From: Microbacterium proteolyticum
GTDB taxonomy: Bacteria; Actinomycetota; Actinomycetes; Actinomycetales; Microbacteriaceae
Length of the DNA: 64,000 nucleotides
Assembly: GCF_014192415.1 (NCBI RefSeq)
Contig: NZ_JACHXY010000002.1
Coordinates: forward strand, 558,001-622,000
Reading direction: 5' to 3'
Shown: piece by piece, positions 53,742 to 63,788 of the stretch
Layout of the letters: each line of letters begins with the position of its first letter
Position numbering within the stretch: the first letter of the stretch is position 1
Translations under genes and position numbers: made by a program
The notes under the pieces: generated by a model
Told to the model about the DNA's origin: nothing
The model's input: only the letters and a program-made list of their open reading frames with translations
Database searches by the model: none

Positions 53742-56225
53742 ATGGTGGAGCAGACGGTGCGGATCGGCGGGCGTCGGCTGCGCCTGTCGAACCTCGACAA
53801 GGTGCTCTACCCCGAGACGGGGACCACCAAGGGCGAGGTCATCGACTATTACTCGCGCATCGCTCCACGCCTGCTCCCCCACGTCGCCGACCGGCCGGTC
53901 ACCCGCAAACGCTGGCCCGACGGGGTCGGCACCGACTCCGACCCGGGCGAGCCGTTCTTCGCGAAGGCCCTCGAACCCGGAGCGCCCGCGTGGGTGCGCC
54001 GGTTCCCCATCGACCACTCGTCCGGCGCCAAGGACTACCCGCTCGCGGACGACCTGCCGACCCTCGTCTACCTCGCGCAGGTCGCCAGCCTCGAGCTCCA
54101 CGTGCCGCAGTGGCGATTCTCGCCCGACGGCGAACGGCAGAACCCCGACCGCCTGGTACTCGACCTCGATCCCGGCCCCGGTGTCGGCCTCACCGAGTGC
54201 GCCGAGGTCGCCCGCTGGGCCCGGGCGATCCTGCAGGACATCGGGCTCGACCCCCTGCCGGTCACAAGCGGAAGCAAGGGAATCCACCTCTACGCCCACC
54301 TCGATGGCCGCCAGTCGAGCGACGCGGCCAGCGCGATCGCGAAGGAACTCGCTCGGGCGATCGAGGCCGACCACCCTGACCTGGTGGTCAGCCAGATGTC
54401 GAAATCCGCACGCCCCGGCAAGGTCTTCATCGACTGGAGCCAGAACAACGGCTCCAAGACGACCATCGCGCCGTACTCGCTGCGGGGGCGCTCACGCCCG
54501 ACGGTCGCCGCCCCTCGCACCTGGGACGAACTGGACGATCCCGGGCTCGGCCATCTGCTGTTCGACGAGGTGCTCGCGCGCGCCGGCGACCCGCTCGCAC
54601 CCCTCGAACGCGACGCGGGGCCGCTGCGTGCCTACCTCTCGAAGCGCACCGCGGGCAGGACGCCCGAGCCCGTTCCCGACACGCCGAACGGAGATGCGGC
54701 CCCCGACGGGTTCCCCCGATTCGTCGTCCAGGAGCACCACGCGAGCCGCCTGCACTGGGATCTGCGGCTCGAACACGACGGTGTGCTGGTGAGCTGGGCG
54801 GTCCCCCGCGGAGTACCGCCGACCACGGCGAAGAACAGTCTCGCCGTGATGACCGAGGATCACCCCCTGACGTATCTCGACTTCGCCGGGGAGATTCCGC
54901 GCGGCGAGTACGGCGCGGGTGTCATGACGGTCTGGGACACCGGCACGTACGAGCTCGAGAAGTGGCGCGACGACGAGGTGATCGCCACGCTCACCGGGCA
55001 GGACGACGGCCCGCTCGGACGCGTGCGACTCGCCCTGATCCGCACCGAGGGGCGGGGCGAGAAGTCCCAGTGGCTGCTGCATCGCATGAAGACGGATGCC
55101 GAGGGCAGACCGCAGGGCGACGGGGCGACGGTGGTGGCTCTCGATCACGGCACCACAGCCGGTCGCGCACCCGACGCGGCACCCGACGACGCACCGGCCC
55201 CGACACCGGCGGCGGACGAGTCCCCGGGACGACCCCCCGACACCGAGCCCACCGTGGCCGACCTCCGTCCCATGCTCGCCACCGCGGCGACTGCGGGTCT
55301 CGCCCGCGCCGCCGCCGCGCGCTGGGGTGCGCCGTGGGTGGAGATGAAGTGGGACGGCATCCGCGGTGTGGGCATCTGGGACGGTGAGCGTTTGCGGTTG
55401 CGCTCGCGCAACGGCAACGACCTCACCCGGACCTACCCCGAGCTGACCGGTGTCCCTCTGGGTCTCGGGGCGGAGCGCGCGGTCGTCGACGGGGAGATCG
55501 TCGCGCTCGACTCTCAGGGACGCCCCAGCTTCCCCCTCCTGCAGAAGCGCATGAACCTCGCCCAACCGCGCGAGATCTCCCACGAGGCCCGGCGCACGCC
55601 GGTGCAGCTCTATCTCTTCGACGTTTTGTCGATCGACGGACGCGACGTGGCATCCCTTCCCCTTTCCGAGCGACGTCACCTCCTCGAGAAGCTTGCCGCG
55701 CGTGCCGGCGCGCCGGTGGTGGTACCGCCCGTCTTCGACGACGTGGATGCCGCGGTCGCGACGAGCGGCCGGTTCGGGCTCGAAGGGGTCGTCGTGAAAG
55801 ACCCCGCGTCGACGTACCGGCGGGGCACCCGTTCCGAGCAGTGGCTGAAGGTGAAGCACTCGCGCACGCAGGAGGTCGTGATCGGCGGCATCCGCCCCGG
55901 CAAGGGCAATCGCGCGGGCACGATCGGGTCACTGCTGGTCGGGGTGCCGTCGGCCGACGGGCTGCAGTACGCCGGGCGCGTCGGCTCGGGCTTCGGGGAA
56001 CAGACCCTCGCGCGCCTCACCGCCCTGCTGGAACCCCTCCGCGGCGACACCGACCCGTTCGTCGGGGTACCGGCGGCCGACGCCCGCGATGCGCTGTGGG
56101 TACGGCCCGACCTCGTGGCCGAGGTGGAGTTCGCGGAGTTCACCCCCGGCGGCATCCTGCGTCAGGCGCGCTGGCGAGGACTGCGGCCCGACAAGACGCC
56201 GGGCGAGGTGGTGCGGGAGGACTGA
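53742..56225 (+). CDS. ligD: Multifunctional DNA ligase D (Pol-PE-Lig)
   Basis: An 827-residue three-domain enzyme. Primase-polymerase domain (about residues 1-300) with the catalytic LDLDPG near residue 140, phosphoesterase domain (about 322-440: EHHASRLHWDLRLEHDGVLV), and ATP-dependent ligase domain with the adenylated lysine near residue 536 (EMKWDGIRG) followed by EGVVVKDP and WLKVK. The Pol-PE-Lig order is the mycobacterial one. With Ku it fills, trims and seals double-strand breaks. Start at ATG 53742. Confidence 0.97.
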   Translation: MVEQTVRIGGRRLRLSNLDKVLYPETGTTKGEVIDYYSRIAPRLLPHVADRPVTRKRWPDGVGTDSDPGEPFFAKALEPGAPAWVRRFPIDHSSGAKDYPLADDLPTLVYLAQVASLELHVPQWRFSPDGERQNPDRLVLDLDPGPGVGLTECAEVARWARAILQDIGLDPLPVTSGSKGIHLYAHLDGRQSSDAASAIAKELARAIEADHPDLVVSQMSKSARPGKVFIDWSQNNGSKTTIAPYSLRGRSRPTVAAPRTWDELDDPGLGHLLFDEVLARAGDPLAPLERDAGPLRAYLSKRTAGRTPEPVPDTPNGDAAPDGFPRFVVQEHHASRLHWDLRLEHDGVLVSWAVPRGVPPTTAKNSLAVMTEDHPLTYLDFAGEIPRGEYGAGVMTVWDTGTYELEKWRDDEVIATLTGQDDGPLGRVRLALIRTEGRGEKSQWLLHRMKTDAEGRPQGDGATVVALDHGTTAGRAPDAAPDDAPAPTPAADESPGRPPDTEPTVADLRPMLATAATAGLARAAAARWGAPWVEMKWDGIRGVGIWDGERLRLRSRNGNDLTRTYPELTGVPLGLGAERAVVDGEIVALDSQGRPSFPLLQKRMNLAQPREISHEARRTPVQLYLFDVLSIDGRDVASLPLSERRHLLEKLAARAGAPVVVPPVFDDVDAAVATSGRFGLEGVVVKDPASTYRRGTRSEQWLKVKHSRTQEVVIGGIRPGKGNRAGTIGSLLVGVPSADGLQYAGRVGSGFGEQTLARLTALLEPLRGDTDPFVGVPAADARDALWVRPDLVAEVEFAEFTPGGILRQARWRGLRPDKTPGEVVRED

Positions 56226-56283
56226 ACCCTTCCGGTCCGCAGGGCTGTCGGAGCCACCGGGCGCCGGAGTCGGCGGCGGGGCT

Positions 56284-56366
56284 GGCGTGGCGCGAGTGGT
56301 GCTCGACGTGGCCGCACATGGCGACAGACGGGCTAGGCGTGGCGCGAGTCGTGCTCGACGTGGCCG
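56284..56366. repeat. 31-bp direct repeat at the 3' end of the cation transporter gene
   Basis: The last codons of the CDF gene (56336-56366) recur 52 bp downstream (56284-56314) with one mismatch. The distal copy lies outside any gene. Confidence 0.85.
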
Positions 56367-57250
56367 GCGGGTTCGAGCTGGAAGGTCGAGTGCTCCACGT
56401 CGAAGTGGTCGGCCAGGCACGTCTGCAGCGACGCGAGGATCGCCGCCGAACGACCGTCGCTCAGCGCCGCGTCCTCGACGATGACGTGGGCGCTGAACAC
56501 CGGCGCTCCACGCGTCAGCTGCCACACGTGCACGTCGTGCACGTCGACCACGCCGTCGGCGCCACGCAGGTGGTCGCGGATCTCGGCGACGTGCACCCCC
56601 ACCGGCGCCGATTCGGTCAGCACGACCACGACCTCGCGGAGCAGCCCGATCGCCCGCGGCACGATGAGCACCGCGATGAACAGCGAGGCGATGGCGTCGG
56701 CCTGCACGAAGCCGGTCGTCAGGATGACGATTGCGGCGATGATGACCGCCACCGACCCGACGAGGTCGCCCAGCACCTCGAGGTACGCGCCGCGGACGTT
56801 GATGCTGCGCTTCTGCGCACGCCCGAGCAGCCACATCGACACGGCATTCGCGACCATGCCGACGGCGGCGACGACGAGCATGAGCCCGCCCTGCACCTCT
56901 GCCTCGGCCGGTGCCAGCAGCCGCTGCACCGCCTCGACCCCCACCCACGCGCACAGCACGATCAAGATGACGCCGTTGACGAGAGCCCCGAGCACCTCGG
57001 CGCGCTGATAGCCGTACGTACGGCGGTCGTCGGCGGGGCGTGCCGCGATCGAGGTGGCCACGAGGGCGACCACGAGGGCCGCGGCGTCGGTGAACATGTG
57101 CGCGGCGTCGGCGAGCAGCGCGAGCGACCCCGACAGGATCGCCCCGACGATCTGCACGACCATCACGGTCGCGGTCAGGGCGAGGGCGGTCGCGAGCAGG
57201 CGCTTGTCACCGGCATCGCGGATGCCGCCCGCGGGCGCGTGATCGTGCAT
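56333..57250 (-). CDS. Cation diffusion facilitator (zinc/cation efflux)
   Basis: A 305-residue CDF protein with six membrane helices. HMFTDAAALVVAL (helix 2 metal site) and the matching QADAIASLFIAVL (helix 5) form the transport site. The C-terminal domain has HVAEIRDHLRGADGVVDVHD and VHVWQLTRG, and the protein opens and closes with histidines (MHDHAP, EHDSRHA). It exports Zn2+ or Co2+. A TAGCCT box ends six bases before the ATG. Confidence 0.94.
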   Translation of the reverse strand: MHDHAPAGGIRDAGDKRLLATALALTATVMVVQIVGAILSGSLALLADAAHMFTDAAALVVALVATSIAARPADDRRTYGYQRAEVLGALVNGVILIVLCAWVGVEAVQRLLAPAEAEVQGGLMLVVAAVGMVANAVSMWLLGRAQKRSINVRGAYLEVLGDLVGSVAVIIAAIVILTTGFVQADAIASLFIAVLIVPRAIGLLREVVVVLTESAPVGVHVAEIRDHLRGADGVVDVHDVHVWQLTRGAPVFSAHVIVEDAALSDGRSAAILASLQTCLADHFDVEHSTFQLEPAGHVEHDSRHA

Positions 57251-57256
57251 GGGACC

Positions 57257-57262
57257 AGGCTA
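57257..57262 (-). promoter_or_regulatory. -10 box of the CDF gene
   Basis: TAGCCT on the reverse strand, six bases before the ATG. Confidence 0.55.
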
Positions 57263-57446
57263 GGTCCGACCCCGGACATCGCGCGTGTTTCCGCGGCAGT
57301 CGGGAATGAGAACCGCTGTCACCCACCACGATCGCGGACCCCGGGGCGTCCGCTTGCGGACACGACCGCTTGAGGACCTTGTGAGGGCAGGACCGTGCCT
57401 GGCACGGTCGGTGAAGGACTGCCGACGGTCCGACCGAGGGGTTCCG

Positions 57447-58886
57447 ATGGATGAGACCACCGCCACGCGCCCGCCACTGACGCGCTCCCTGGGCGGGTTC
57501 CAGGTCTTCGCGATTTCGTTCGCCTTCATCTCGGTCGTGGTCGGTGTGTTCGCGACCTACGGCGAGATGTTGCAGACCTCGGGCCCACTCGGCGTGTGGC
57601 TCTGGGTCGTGGTCGGCGCCGGACAGACGCTGGTCGCGCTCGTCGTCGCGCAGTTCGCGGCGCGCATCGCCCTCAGCGGGTCCTCGTACCAGTGGGCCTC
57701 CCGGCTCGCGTCACCCCGCGTGGGGTGGTTCTTCGGCTGGCTGTCGTTCTGGTTCCTGGCCATCGCGGTGGTCGCCATCGCCAACGCGCTCGCCAGTCAA
57801 GCGGTCATGCCGCTGCTGGGAATGGACGCCGACGAGGACGTCGCGCGCTGGCTGACACTCGTCATCCTGGCCGTCCAGGCGATCCTCGTCGTCGTCTCCA
57901 CGCGACTGCTCGGCATGGTCACGTCGGCGGCGGTCGCCGTCGAGCTCGCCATCGTCGCGGTGCTCGTGGTCGTGCTCCTCGTCGTCGCCCTTGTCACCGG
58001 CACCGTGCACCCGCAGAACCTCGTCTCGCGCGGGGTCGCGGAAGCGGATCCGCAGTACTTCGCCCTCGGCGGCGGGCTGATGGCGGGCATGCTGATGGGG
58101 CTCACCACCCTCGTCGGGTTCGATTCCGCAGCCAACCTCGCCGAAGAGGCGAAAGACCCCTATCGAGCGGTGCCCCGCGCCATCGTCGGCTCCGTCGTCG
58201 CGGCGGCGGTCGCGGGATTCGCGTTCCTGCTCACGCTGACGGTGTCGATCCAGGACGTGGCCGCCGTCACGAGCGACCCCTCCCCCGTCGCGGCCATCAT
58301 CCGCGGACAGCTCGGCCCCGTCTGGGAGCTGATCCTGCTCGCGGGCATCGCCTTCTCGATGTTCGGCGCTGGAACCGTGGTGCTGGCCGCCGCGGCCCGA
58401 CAGGCCTTCGCCATGGCCCGCGACGGCCGCTTCCCCGCCTCGCGCCTCATCGGCCGGGTCGACGCGCGCACCCGCACGCCGATCTTCGCCACCCTGCTCA
58501 TCGTCGCCATCGGGTGCGTGCTGATGATCGCCCTCCCCGGAGAGGCGCTCCTGCAGCTCATCATCGGGAGCACCATCCTCCCCGCCCTCATCTACGCGGG
58601 CGTCGTCGTGCTCTACCTGGCCGTACGCCGTCGGCTCGAGCGCCGCACCGGTGGCTTCAGTCTCGGGCGCGCCGAGGTCCCCGTCGCCGTCGCGGCGCTG
58701 GTCTGGATCGCCCTCGCCCTCCTCGCCCTCGTCACCCCTGGCGATGCCCTGGTCCCCGTGCTCATCGTCGTCGGGCTGATCGCCGTCGGCGGCGTGTACT
58801 TCCTGGTGCTGCTGCGCCTGCGGCCCGGCGTGATGGACGAACAGCCCGGGGCAGACGACGAGGTCTCCCGCGCCGGCACGCCCTGA
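57447..58886 (+). CDS. APC-superfamily permease
   Basis: A 479-residue protein with 12 hydrophobic segments. GGFQVFAISFAFISVVVGVF in helix 1, SGSSYQWASRLASPRVGWFF, and the helix-6 loop GFDSAANLAEEAKDPYRAVP identify an amino-acid/GABA-type permease. It differs clearly from the APC protein at 4.2 kb. GAGGGG lies upstream of the ATG at 57447. Substrate unknown. Confidence 0.9.
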   Translation: MDETTATRPPLTRSLGGFQVFAISFAFISVVVGVFATYGEMLQTSGPLGVWLWVVVGAGQTLVALVVAQFAARIALSGSSYQWASRLASPRVGWFFGWLSFWFLAIAVVAIANALASQAVMPLLGMDADEDVARWLTLVILAVQAILVVVSTRLLGMVTSAAVAVELAIVAVLVVVLLVVALVTGTVHPQNLVSRGVAEADPQYFALGGGLMAGMLMGLTTLVGFDSAANLAEEAKDPYRAVPRAIVGSVVAAAVAGFAFLLTLTVSIQDVAAVTSDPSPVAAIIRGQLGPVWELILLAGIAFSMFGAGTVVLAAAARQAFAMARDGRFPASRLIGRVDARTRTPIFATLLIVAIGCVLMIALPGEALLQLIIGSTILPALIYAGVVVLYLAVRRRLERRTGGFSLGRAEVPVAVAALVWIALALLALVTPGDALVPVLIVVGLIAVGGVYFLVLLRLRPGVMDEQPGADDEVSRAGTP

Positions 58887-59027
58887 GCGTCGAGCGCTGA
58901 CGAGCCCGCGTGCATCCCGGCGAGCGCGGCACCGACTCAGGACTCCGTCGCCGATCACGACTTCGAGAAGAGAACCCCGCCGGTTCTGCGTGCGACGCTC
59001 CCGGACCGCGGGGCGCTCGGGGCCGGT

Positions 59028-59846
59028 TCAGGTGCGCAGAGACCGCAGCTGCGCCTGCACCCGTCGGTGCACGTGCAGCGCCGGATAGACGCCCAGGAAC
59101 ACCGCCATCGGTGCGCGCAGCCGCACGTCGCGGATGTCGTGAGCGGCGTACGTGTTCTCGAAGCGGTCGACGTAGCGTCGGAAGTCGCGCGGGCGGTCGT
59201 CGAGGCGCCGCGCCGACATGCCGGCGACCATCTCGGAGCAGTAGGCGATGCGGCGTCCGCCGAGGGCCAGATGGATGGCGATGTCGAGATCTTCGTGCAT
59301 GACGTCGGCCTCGTCGTCGCACAGGAACTCGCGCACATCGCGCCACGCATCGGCGCGCACGGCCATGTTGCTGCCGAACAGGAACACGAAGTCCCCCGCC
59401 AGGCGCACCTGCAGCCGGCGCAACCGGTCGTCGATCTGTTGGCCGATCGCGCGCAGCGGCAGGTCGTAGTACTCGACGGGTCCCGACACGGCATCCATGA
59501 CGCCCCCCGCGAAGACGCGCGACACCTGCGACACCCAGTCGGGCTTCAGAACGGTGTCGGCGTCGATGCGTCCCAGGACGTCGCCCGTAGCGGCATCCAT
59601 TCCGAGGTTGCGTGTGGGCACGAGCCCCTGCCGACCGTCTTGACGCAGAAGTCGGATGCCGGCACCCGGGTGTTCGTCGATGACCCTCTGCACCACCTCG
59701 CGTGTGCCGTCGGTCGATCTGTTGTCGACGACGAGCACCTCGGCGGCGGGGACGCTCTGACGCACGATCGCGCGCAGGCACCGCTCGATGACCGCCTCTT
59801 CGTTGTAGGCGGGGACGACGATCGACACCGTGGGCATTGCGGTCAC
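59028..59846 (-). CDS. Family 2 glycosyltransferase
   Basis: A 272-residue GT-A enzyme. VSIVVPAYNEEAVIERCLRA, VVDNRSTDGTREVV and the DxD-containing GRIDADTVLKPDWV bind the nucleotide sugar; a later HEDLDIAIHLALGGRRIAYC holds the catalytic acidic region. No membrane helices, so it acts at the inner face on an unknown acceptor. The first codon may be GTG 59846 or ATG 59837. It follows rdgB by 17 bp but is not an obvious functional partner. Confidence 0.9.
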   Translation of the reverse strand: MTAMPTVSIVVPAYNEEAVIERCLRAIVRQSVPAAEVLVVDNRSTDGTREVVQRVIDEHPGAGIRLLRQDGRQGLVPTRNLGMDAATGDVLGRIDADTVLKPDWVSQVSRVFAGGVMDAVSGPVEYYDLPLRAIGQQIDDRLRRLQVRLAGDFVFLFGSNMAVRADAWRDVREFLCDDEADVMHEDLDIAIHLALGGRRIAYCSEMVAGMSARRLDDRPRDFRRYVDRFENTYAAHDIRDVRLRAPMAVFLGVYPALHVHRRVQAQLRSLRT

Positions 59847-59863
59847 CTCACGGGTCTACACGC

Positions 59864-60460
59864 TCAGAGTGACGCGAGAAGGGGCGAGAGCTGAACGAAT
59901 GCCCGGGCGCGATGGGATTCGGCGTTCTTCTCGGCAGCCGTCCATTCGCCGACGGTCCGTTCGGAGCCTTCGGGCTGACCGTCGGGCACGAAGATCGGGT
60001 CATACCCGAAACCACCCGGTCCGGCGGGTCGCATCGCCAGGCGTCCGGGCCAGCGGCCCTCGACGGTCTGCTCGCCTCCGTCGGGGCGCACGAGGGCGAT
60101 CACCGACACGAACTGCGCCGTGCGATGTGGGTCGGCGACGTCGGACAGCTGGTCGAGCAGCAGCTCGAGGTTGGCCGTGGCGTCCTTCTTGTGCCCCGCC
60201 CAGTACGCCGAGAACACCCCGGGCGAGCCGCCCAGCACGTCGACCGCGACGCCGGAGTCATCGGCGAGGGCCGGGAGCCCCGTGTGCGCCGCCGCCGCGC
60301 GCGCCTTGATCATGGCGTTCTCGGCGAATGTCACGCCGTCTTCGACCGGCTCGGGTCCGTCGTAGCCGACGACCTCGAGGTCGGGGCGCACCTCGGCCAC
60401 GATCGCCTGGAACTCCTCGACCTTGTGCGGGTTGTGTGTGGCGAGCACGACGCGTGCCAT
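59864..60460 (-). CDS. rdgB: Non-canonical purine NTP pyrophosphatase
   Basis: A 198-residue HAM1/RdgB protein. VLATHNPHKVEEFQAIV at the start, FAENAMIKARAAAAHTG, LADDSGVAVDVLGGSPGVFS and FGYDPIFVPDGQ form the nucleotide pocket. It hydrolyses dITP and XTP to keep them out of DNA and RNA. It begins one base after the rph stop, an order conserved in actinobacteria (murI-rph-rdgB). Confidence 0.97.
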   Translation of the reverse strand: MARVVLATHNPHKVEEFQAIVAEVRPDLEVVGYDGPEPVEDGVTFAENAMIKARAAAAHTGLPALADDSGVAVDVLGGSPGVFSAYWAGHKKDATANLELLLDQLSDVADPHRTAQFVSVIALVRPDGGEQTVEGRWPGRLAMRPAGPGGFGYDPIFVPDGQPEGSERTVGEWTAAEKNAESHRARAFVQLSPLLASL

Positions 60461-60461
60461 C

Positions 60462-61187
60462 TCAGCCCTCGAGAGCCGCGGTCTGGATGCCGCGCAGCTC
60501 GGCGCACCCGTTCACGCCCAGTTCGAGCAGACGGTCGAGCTCTGCCTTGTCGAACGGTGCGCCCTCGGCGGTGCCCTGCACCTCGACGAACAGGCCGCGG
60601 CCGGTCACGACGACGTTCATGTCGGTCTCGGCGCGCACGTCCTCGACATAGGCCAGATCGAGCAGCGGCTCCCCGTCGACGATGCCCACCGACACCGCGG
60701 CGACCGAGTCGCGCAGCACCTCGGAGCGCTGACCGATGAACTTCTTCTCGCGTCCCCAGGCGATGGCATCCGCCAACGCGACGTAGGCACCGGTGATCGC
60801 CGCGGTTCGCGTGCCGCCGTCGGCCTGGAGCACGTCGCAGTCGATCACGATGGTGTTCTCGCCCAGCGCCTTGGTGTCGACGACCGCGCGCAGTGCCCGC
60901 CCGATGAGACGCGAGATCTCATGCGTGCGCCCGCCGACCTTGCCCTTGATGCTTTCGCGGTCGTTGCGGCTGTTCGTCGCGCGCGGCAGCATCGCGTACT
61001 CCGCCGTGACCCAGCCCTTGCCCTTGCCGCTCAGCCAGCGCGGCACGCCGTTGGTGAACGAGGCGGTGCAGAGCACCTTCGTACCGCCGAACGTGATCAG
61101 CGCCGAGCCTTCGGCATGCGCCGACCACCCGCGCTCGATCGTGACGGGGCGGAGCTGATCGGCGGTGCGGCCGTCTTTACGGGTCAT
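60462..61187 (-). CDS. rph: Ribonuclease PH
   Basis: A 241-residue phosphorolytic 3'-exonuclease that trims tRNA 3' ends. [60 protein letters not shown] and [20 protein letters not shown] are diagnostic. I chose ATG 61187, which has GGAGGAT immediately upstream; an in-frame ATG further out adds 11 residues without similarity. Middle gene of murI-rph-rdgB. Confidence 0.97.
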   Translation of the reverse strand: MTRKDGRTADQLRPVTIERGWSAHAEGSALITFGGTKVLCTASFTNGVPRWLSGKGKGWVTAEYAMLPRATNSRNDRESIKGKVGGRTHEISRLIGRALRAVVDTKALGENTIVIDCDVLQADGGTRTAAITGAYVALADAIAWGREKKFIGQRSEVLRDSVAAVSVGIVDGEPLLDLAYVEDVRAETDMNVVVTGRGLFVEVQGTAEGAPFDKAELDRLLELGVNGCAELRGIQTAALEG

Positions 61188-61223
61188 GGATCCTCCAGAG
61201 GAACGGGAACGGGATGCCACGCC

Positions 61224-62042
61224 TCAGCGCGGCAGGTCGATGGCGCCGGTCTGCACGAGTTGCACCTCGCGCACCTCACGGCCCATGAGGCGGTGCGCCA
61301 GGCGCAGGAAGTCGTCCGCCGACGAGCCGGTGGCCTCGTAGCGGTGGCGGGGAGTGGCATCCGGACTCGCCAGCAGGTCTCTCGAGACGAGCTGGCGGAA
61401 GACGTCTTTCGCCGTCTCGCTGTCGCTGGAGACCAGGCTCACGTCGGGGCCCATCACGTAGCTGATGGCCCCCTCGAGGAAGGGGTAGTGCGTGCAGCCG
61501 AGCACGAGCGTGTCGACACCGGCGTGGCGGAGCGGGGCGAGGTACTGCTCAGCGGTGGCGAGCACCTCGGGCGAGTCGGTCACGCCGGCCTCGACGAACT
61601 CCACGAAGCGGGGGCATGCTCCGGCGAACACCGTGAGGCGCTCGTTGACTTCGAGCATGTCCTGATAGGCGCGCGAGCCGATCGTCCCGACCGTGCCGAT
61701 CACGCCGATCCGGCCGTTACGGGTGGTCGACATCGCGGTGCGTACGGCGGGGCCGATGACCTCGACGACGGGAACGTCGTACCGCTCGCGGGCGTCACGG
61801 AGCATGGCGGCGGACGCCGTGTTGCACGCGATCACGAGCATCTTCACGCCCTGCTCGACGAGGGTGTCGAGCACCTCGAGGGCGTACCGTCGGACGTCCG
61901 CGATGGGCTTCGGACCGTACGGAGAACGGGCGGTGTCGCCGATGTAGAGGATCGACTCGCGCGGCAGTTGGGCCGACACGGCCCGGGCGACGGTGAGACC
62001 GCCGACCCCCGAGTCGAAGATCCCGATCGGCGCGTCGTCCAT
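61224..62042 (-). CDS. murI: Glutamate racemase
   Basis: A 272-residue enzyme making D-glutamate for peptidoglycan. [17 protein letters not shown] with the first acid, the catalytic Cys73 in VIACNTASA, and the second in [14 protein letters not shown]. Start ATG 62042; no ribosome site, but a TAGGCT box eight bases upstream suggests a leaderless transcript. The frame continues upstream through the repeat region but is not coding there. First gene of murI-rph-rdgB. Confidence 0.96.
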   Translation of the reverse strand: MDDAPIGIFDSGVGGLTVARAVSAQLPRESILYIGDTARSPYGPKPIADVRRYALEVLDTLVEQGVKMLVIACNTASAAMLRDARERYDVPVVEVIGPAVRTAMSTTRNGRIGVIGTVGTIGSRAYQDMLEVNERLTVFAGACPRFVEFVEAGVTDSPEVLATAEQYLAPLRHAGVDTLVLGCTHYPFLEGAISYVMGPDVSLVSSDSETAKDVFRQLVSRDLLASPDATPRHRYEATGSSADDFLRLAHRLMGREVREVQLVQTGAIDLPR

Positions 62043-62050
62043 AGGAGGCC

Positions 62051-62056
62051 AGCCTA
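62051..62056 (-). promoter_or_regulatory. -10 box of murI
   Basis: TAGGCT on the reverse strand, eight bases before the ATG. Confidence 0.55.
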
Positions 62057-62069
62057 CCGGGCGGGGTGC

Positions 62070-62374
62070 GGGCGGCCGATGCCTCGACCCGTGACCGCGG
62101 GACACAACGCAGGAGGAGCCGCGTCGCGGCCGCGGGACACAACGCAGGAGATACCGCGTCGCGGCCGCCGGCAACCGCGACTCGGCGCCGGGCACCGTGC
62201 GGATCTCCTGCGTTGTGTCGCCGGGCGGCCGATGCGTCGACCCGTGACCGCGGGACACACGCAGGAGGAGCCGCGTCGCGGCCGCGGGACACAACGCAGG
62301 AGATACCGCGTCGCGGCCGCCGGCAACCGCGGCTCGGCGCCGGGCACCGTGCGGATCTCCTGCGTCGTGTCGCG
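62070..62374. repeat. Tandem 153-bp repeat with internal inverted units
   Basis: Two copies (62070-62222 and 62223-62374, about 96% alike, one single-base deletion) fill the murI-pncB spacer. Each contains three versions of ACACAACGCAGGAG: two direct, 35 bp apart (62097 and 62132), and one inverted (near 62202-62217, ATCTCCTGCGTTGTGT). The direct and inverted units can form a long hairpin. Six units occur in about 300 bp; none is seen elsewhere in the window. Confidence 0.9.
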
Positions 62375-62422
62375 CAGGTCGGGAAGTCAAGGCTCCGCAG
62401 CACCGGTGGGCGGGCCGCGGAA

Positions 62423-62428
62423 TAGGCT
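62423..62428 (+). promoter_or_regulatory. -10 box of pncB
   Basis: TAGGCT, six bases before the ATG at 62435. Confidence 0.6.
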
Positions 62429-62434
62429 GGCGCC

Positions 62435-63760
62435 ATGACGCGCAGCACGGCTCTGCACACCGACCGCTACGAACTCACGATGCTGGACGCGGCCCTCCGC
62501 GACGGTACGGCCTCGCGCCGCTGCGTGTTCGAGGTGTTCGGGCGCCGGCTCTCGGGTGGACGCCGCTTCGGCGTCGTCGCGGGCACCGGCCGGCTGCTCG
62601 AGGCCATCCGCGACTTCCGCTTCGGTGACGACGAGCTGCGCTATCTGCGGGATGCGAGGGTGGTGGATGCCACGACCCTCGACTTCCTCGCGGATTATCG
62701 CTTCACGGGATCGGTGACCGGCTACCGCGAGGGCGAGGTGTACTTCCCCGGCTCGCCGCTGCTGACCGTGGAAGGGACCTTCGCAGAAGCCGTGCTGCTG
62801 GAGACGCTCGCGCTCAGCATCTTGAACTACGACTCCGCCGTCGCCACCGCCGCCGCGCGCATGAGCGTCGCCGCCGGTGATCGACCGCTCGCCGAGATGG
62901 GCTCTCGTCGCGCGAGCGAGGAGGCGGCTGTCGCCGCCGCGCGCGCCGCCTACATCGTGGGTTTCTCGGCCACCAGCAACCTCGAGGCGGGGCGGCGATG
63001 GGGTGTGCCCACGATGGGCACCGCCGCCCACGCCTGGACGCTGCTGCACGACAGCGAAGAAGACGCGTTCCGTTCGCAGGTCGACGCGCTGGGCGCCGAT
63101 ACGACGTTGCTCGTCGACACGTTCGACATCGTCGAGGGAGTGCGCACGGCCGTGCGCGTGGCCGGCACGCAGCTGGGCGGGGTGCGCATCGACTCGGGCG
63201 ACCTGCCCATCGTCGCGGGCGAGGTGCGGGCGCTGCTCGACGAACTCGGCGCCACGGGCACGCGCATCACCGTGACCAGCGACCTCGACGAGTACGCTCT
63301 CGCCGCCCTCGCGGCCTCCCCCGTCGACTCCTACGGCGTCGGCACCTCGGTCGCGACCGGCTCGGGCGTACCGACCGCGGGCCTGGTGTTCAAGCTCGTC
63401 GCACGCGAGGCGGCGGACGGCTCGTGGGTGGGCGTCGCGAAGGCGTCGACGCAGAAGGCCTCGCACGGGGGCCGCAAGGCCGCGTTCCGCACCCTCGAGG
63501 GGGGCACCGCGACCTCCGAGCTCATCATGGTCAGCGACGGCTTCGAAGAGCTGTCCACCGCCGCCGAGCATCCCGACGCTCGTCCCCTGCAGACCACGCT
63601 CATGAGCGACGGCGAGGCGGATGCTGCGGCCCTCGGCTCGGAAGGCGTCGAGGCCGCACGCCGACACCACGCGCGCGTGCGCGAGGAACTGCCCGTGCGG
63701 GCGCTGGCGCTCAGCAAGTCGGAGCCCGCCCTGCCGACCGAGTACCGCGAGGCGGGCTGA
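62435..63760 (+). CDS. pncB: Nicotinate phosphoribosyltransferase
   Basis: A 441-residue enzyme forming nicotinate mononucleotide from nicotinate and PRPP, the NAD salvage entry step. [19 protein letters not shown] opens the protein; [40 protein letters not shown] and [17 protein letters not shown] are family motifs. Divergent from murI across the repeat region. A TAGGCT box ends six bases before its ATG. Confidence 0.96.
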   Translation: MTRSTALHTDRYELTMLDAALRDGTASRRCVFEVFGRRLSGGRRFGVVAGTGRLLEAIRDFRFGDDELRYLRDARVVDATTLDFLADYRFTGSVTGYREGEVYFPGSPLLTVEGTFAEAVLLETLALSILNYDSAVATAAARMSVAAGDRPLAEMGSRRASEEAAVAAARAAYIVGFSATSNLEAGRRWGVPTMGTAAHAWTLLHDSEEDAFRSQVDALGADTTLLVDTFDIVEGVRTAVRVAGTQLGGVRIDSGDLPIVAGEVRALLDELGATGTRITVTSDLDEYALAALAASPVDSYGVGTSVATGSGVPTAGLVFKLVAREAADGSWVGVAKASTQKASHGGRKAAFRTLEGGTATSELIMVSDGFEELSTAAEHPDARPLQTTLMSDGEADAAALGSEGVEAARRHHARVREELPVRALALSKSEPALPTEYREAG

Positions 63761-63788
63761 CCGGCGGCTGATCCCCCGCGCACCGGCG

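Noticed and set aside
62070..62374. CRISPR array
   Set aside because: Units are partly inverted and the DNA between them is itself repeated, unlike unique spacers.
62054..62425. Open frames through the murI-pncB spacer
   Set aside because: They follow the repeat units and have no ribosome site, and murI does not need the N-terminal extension.
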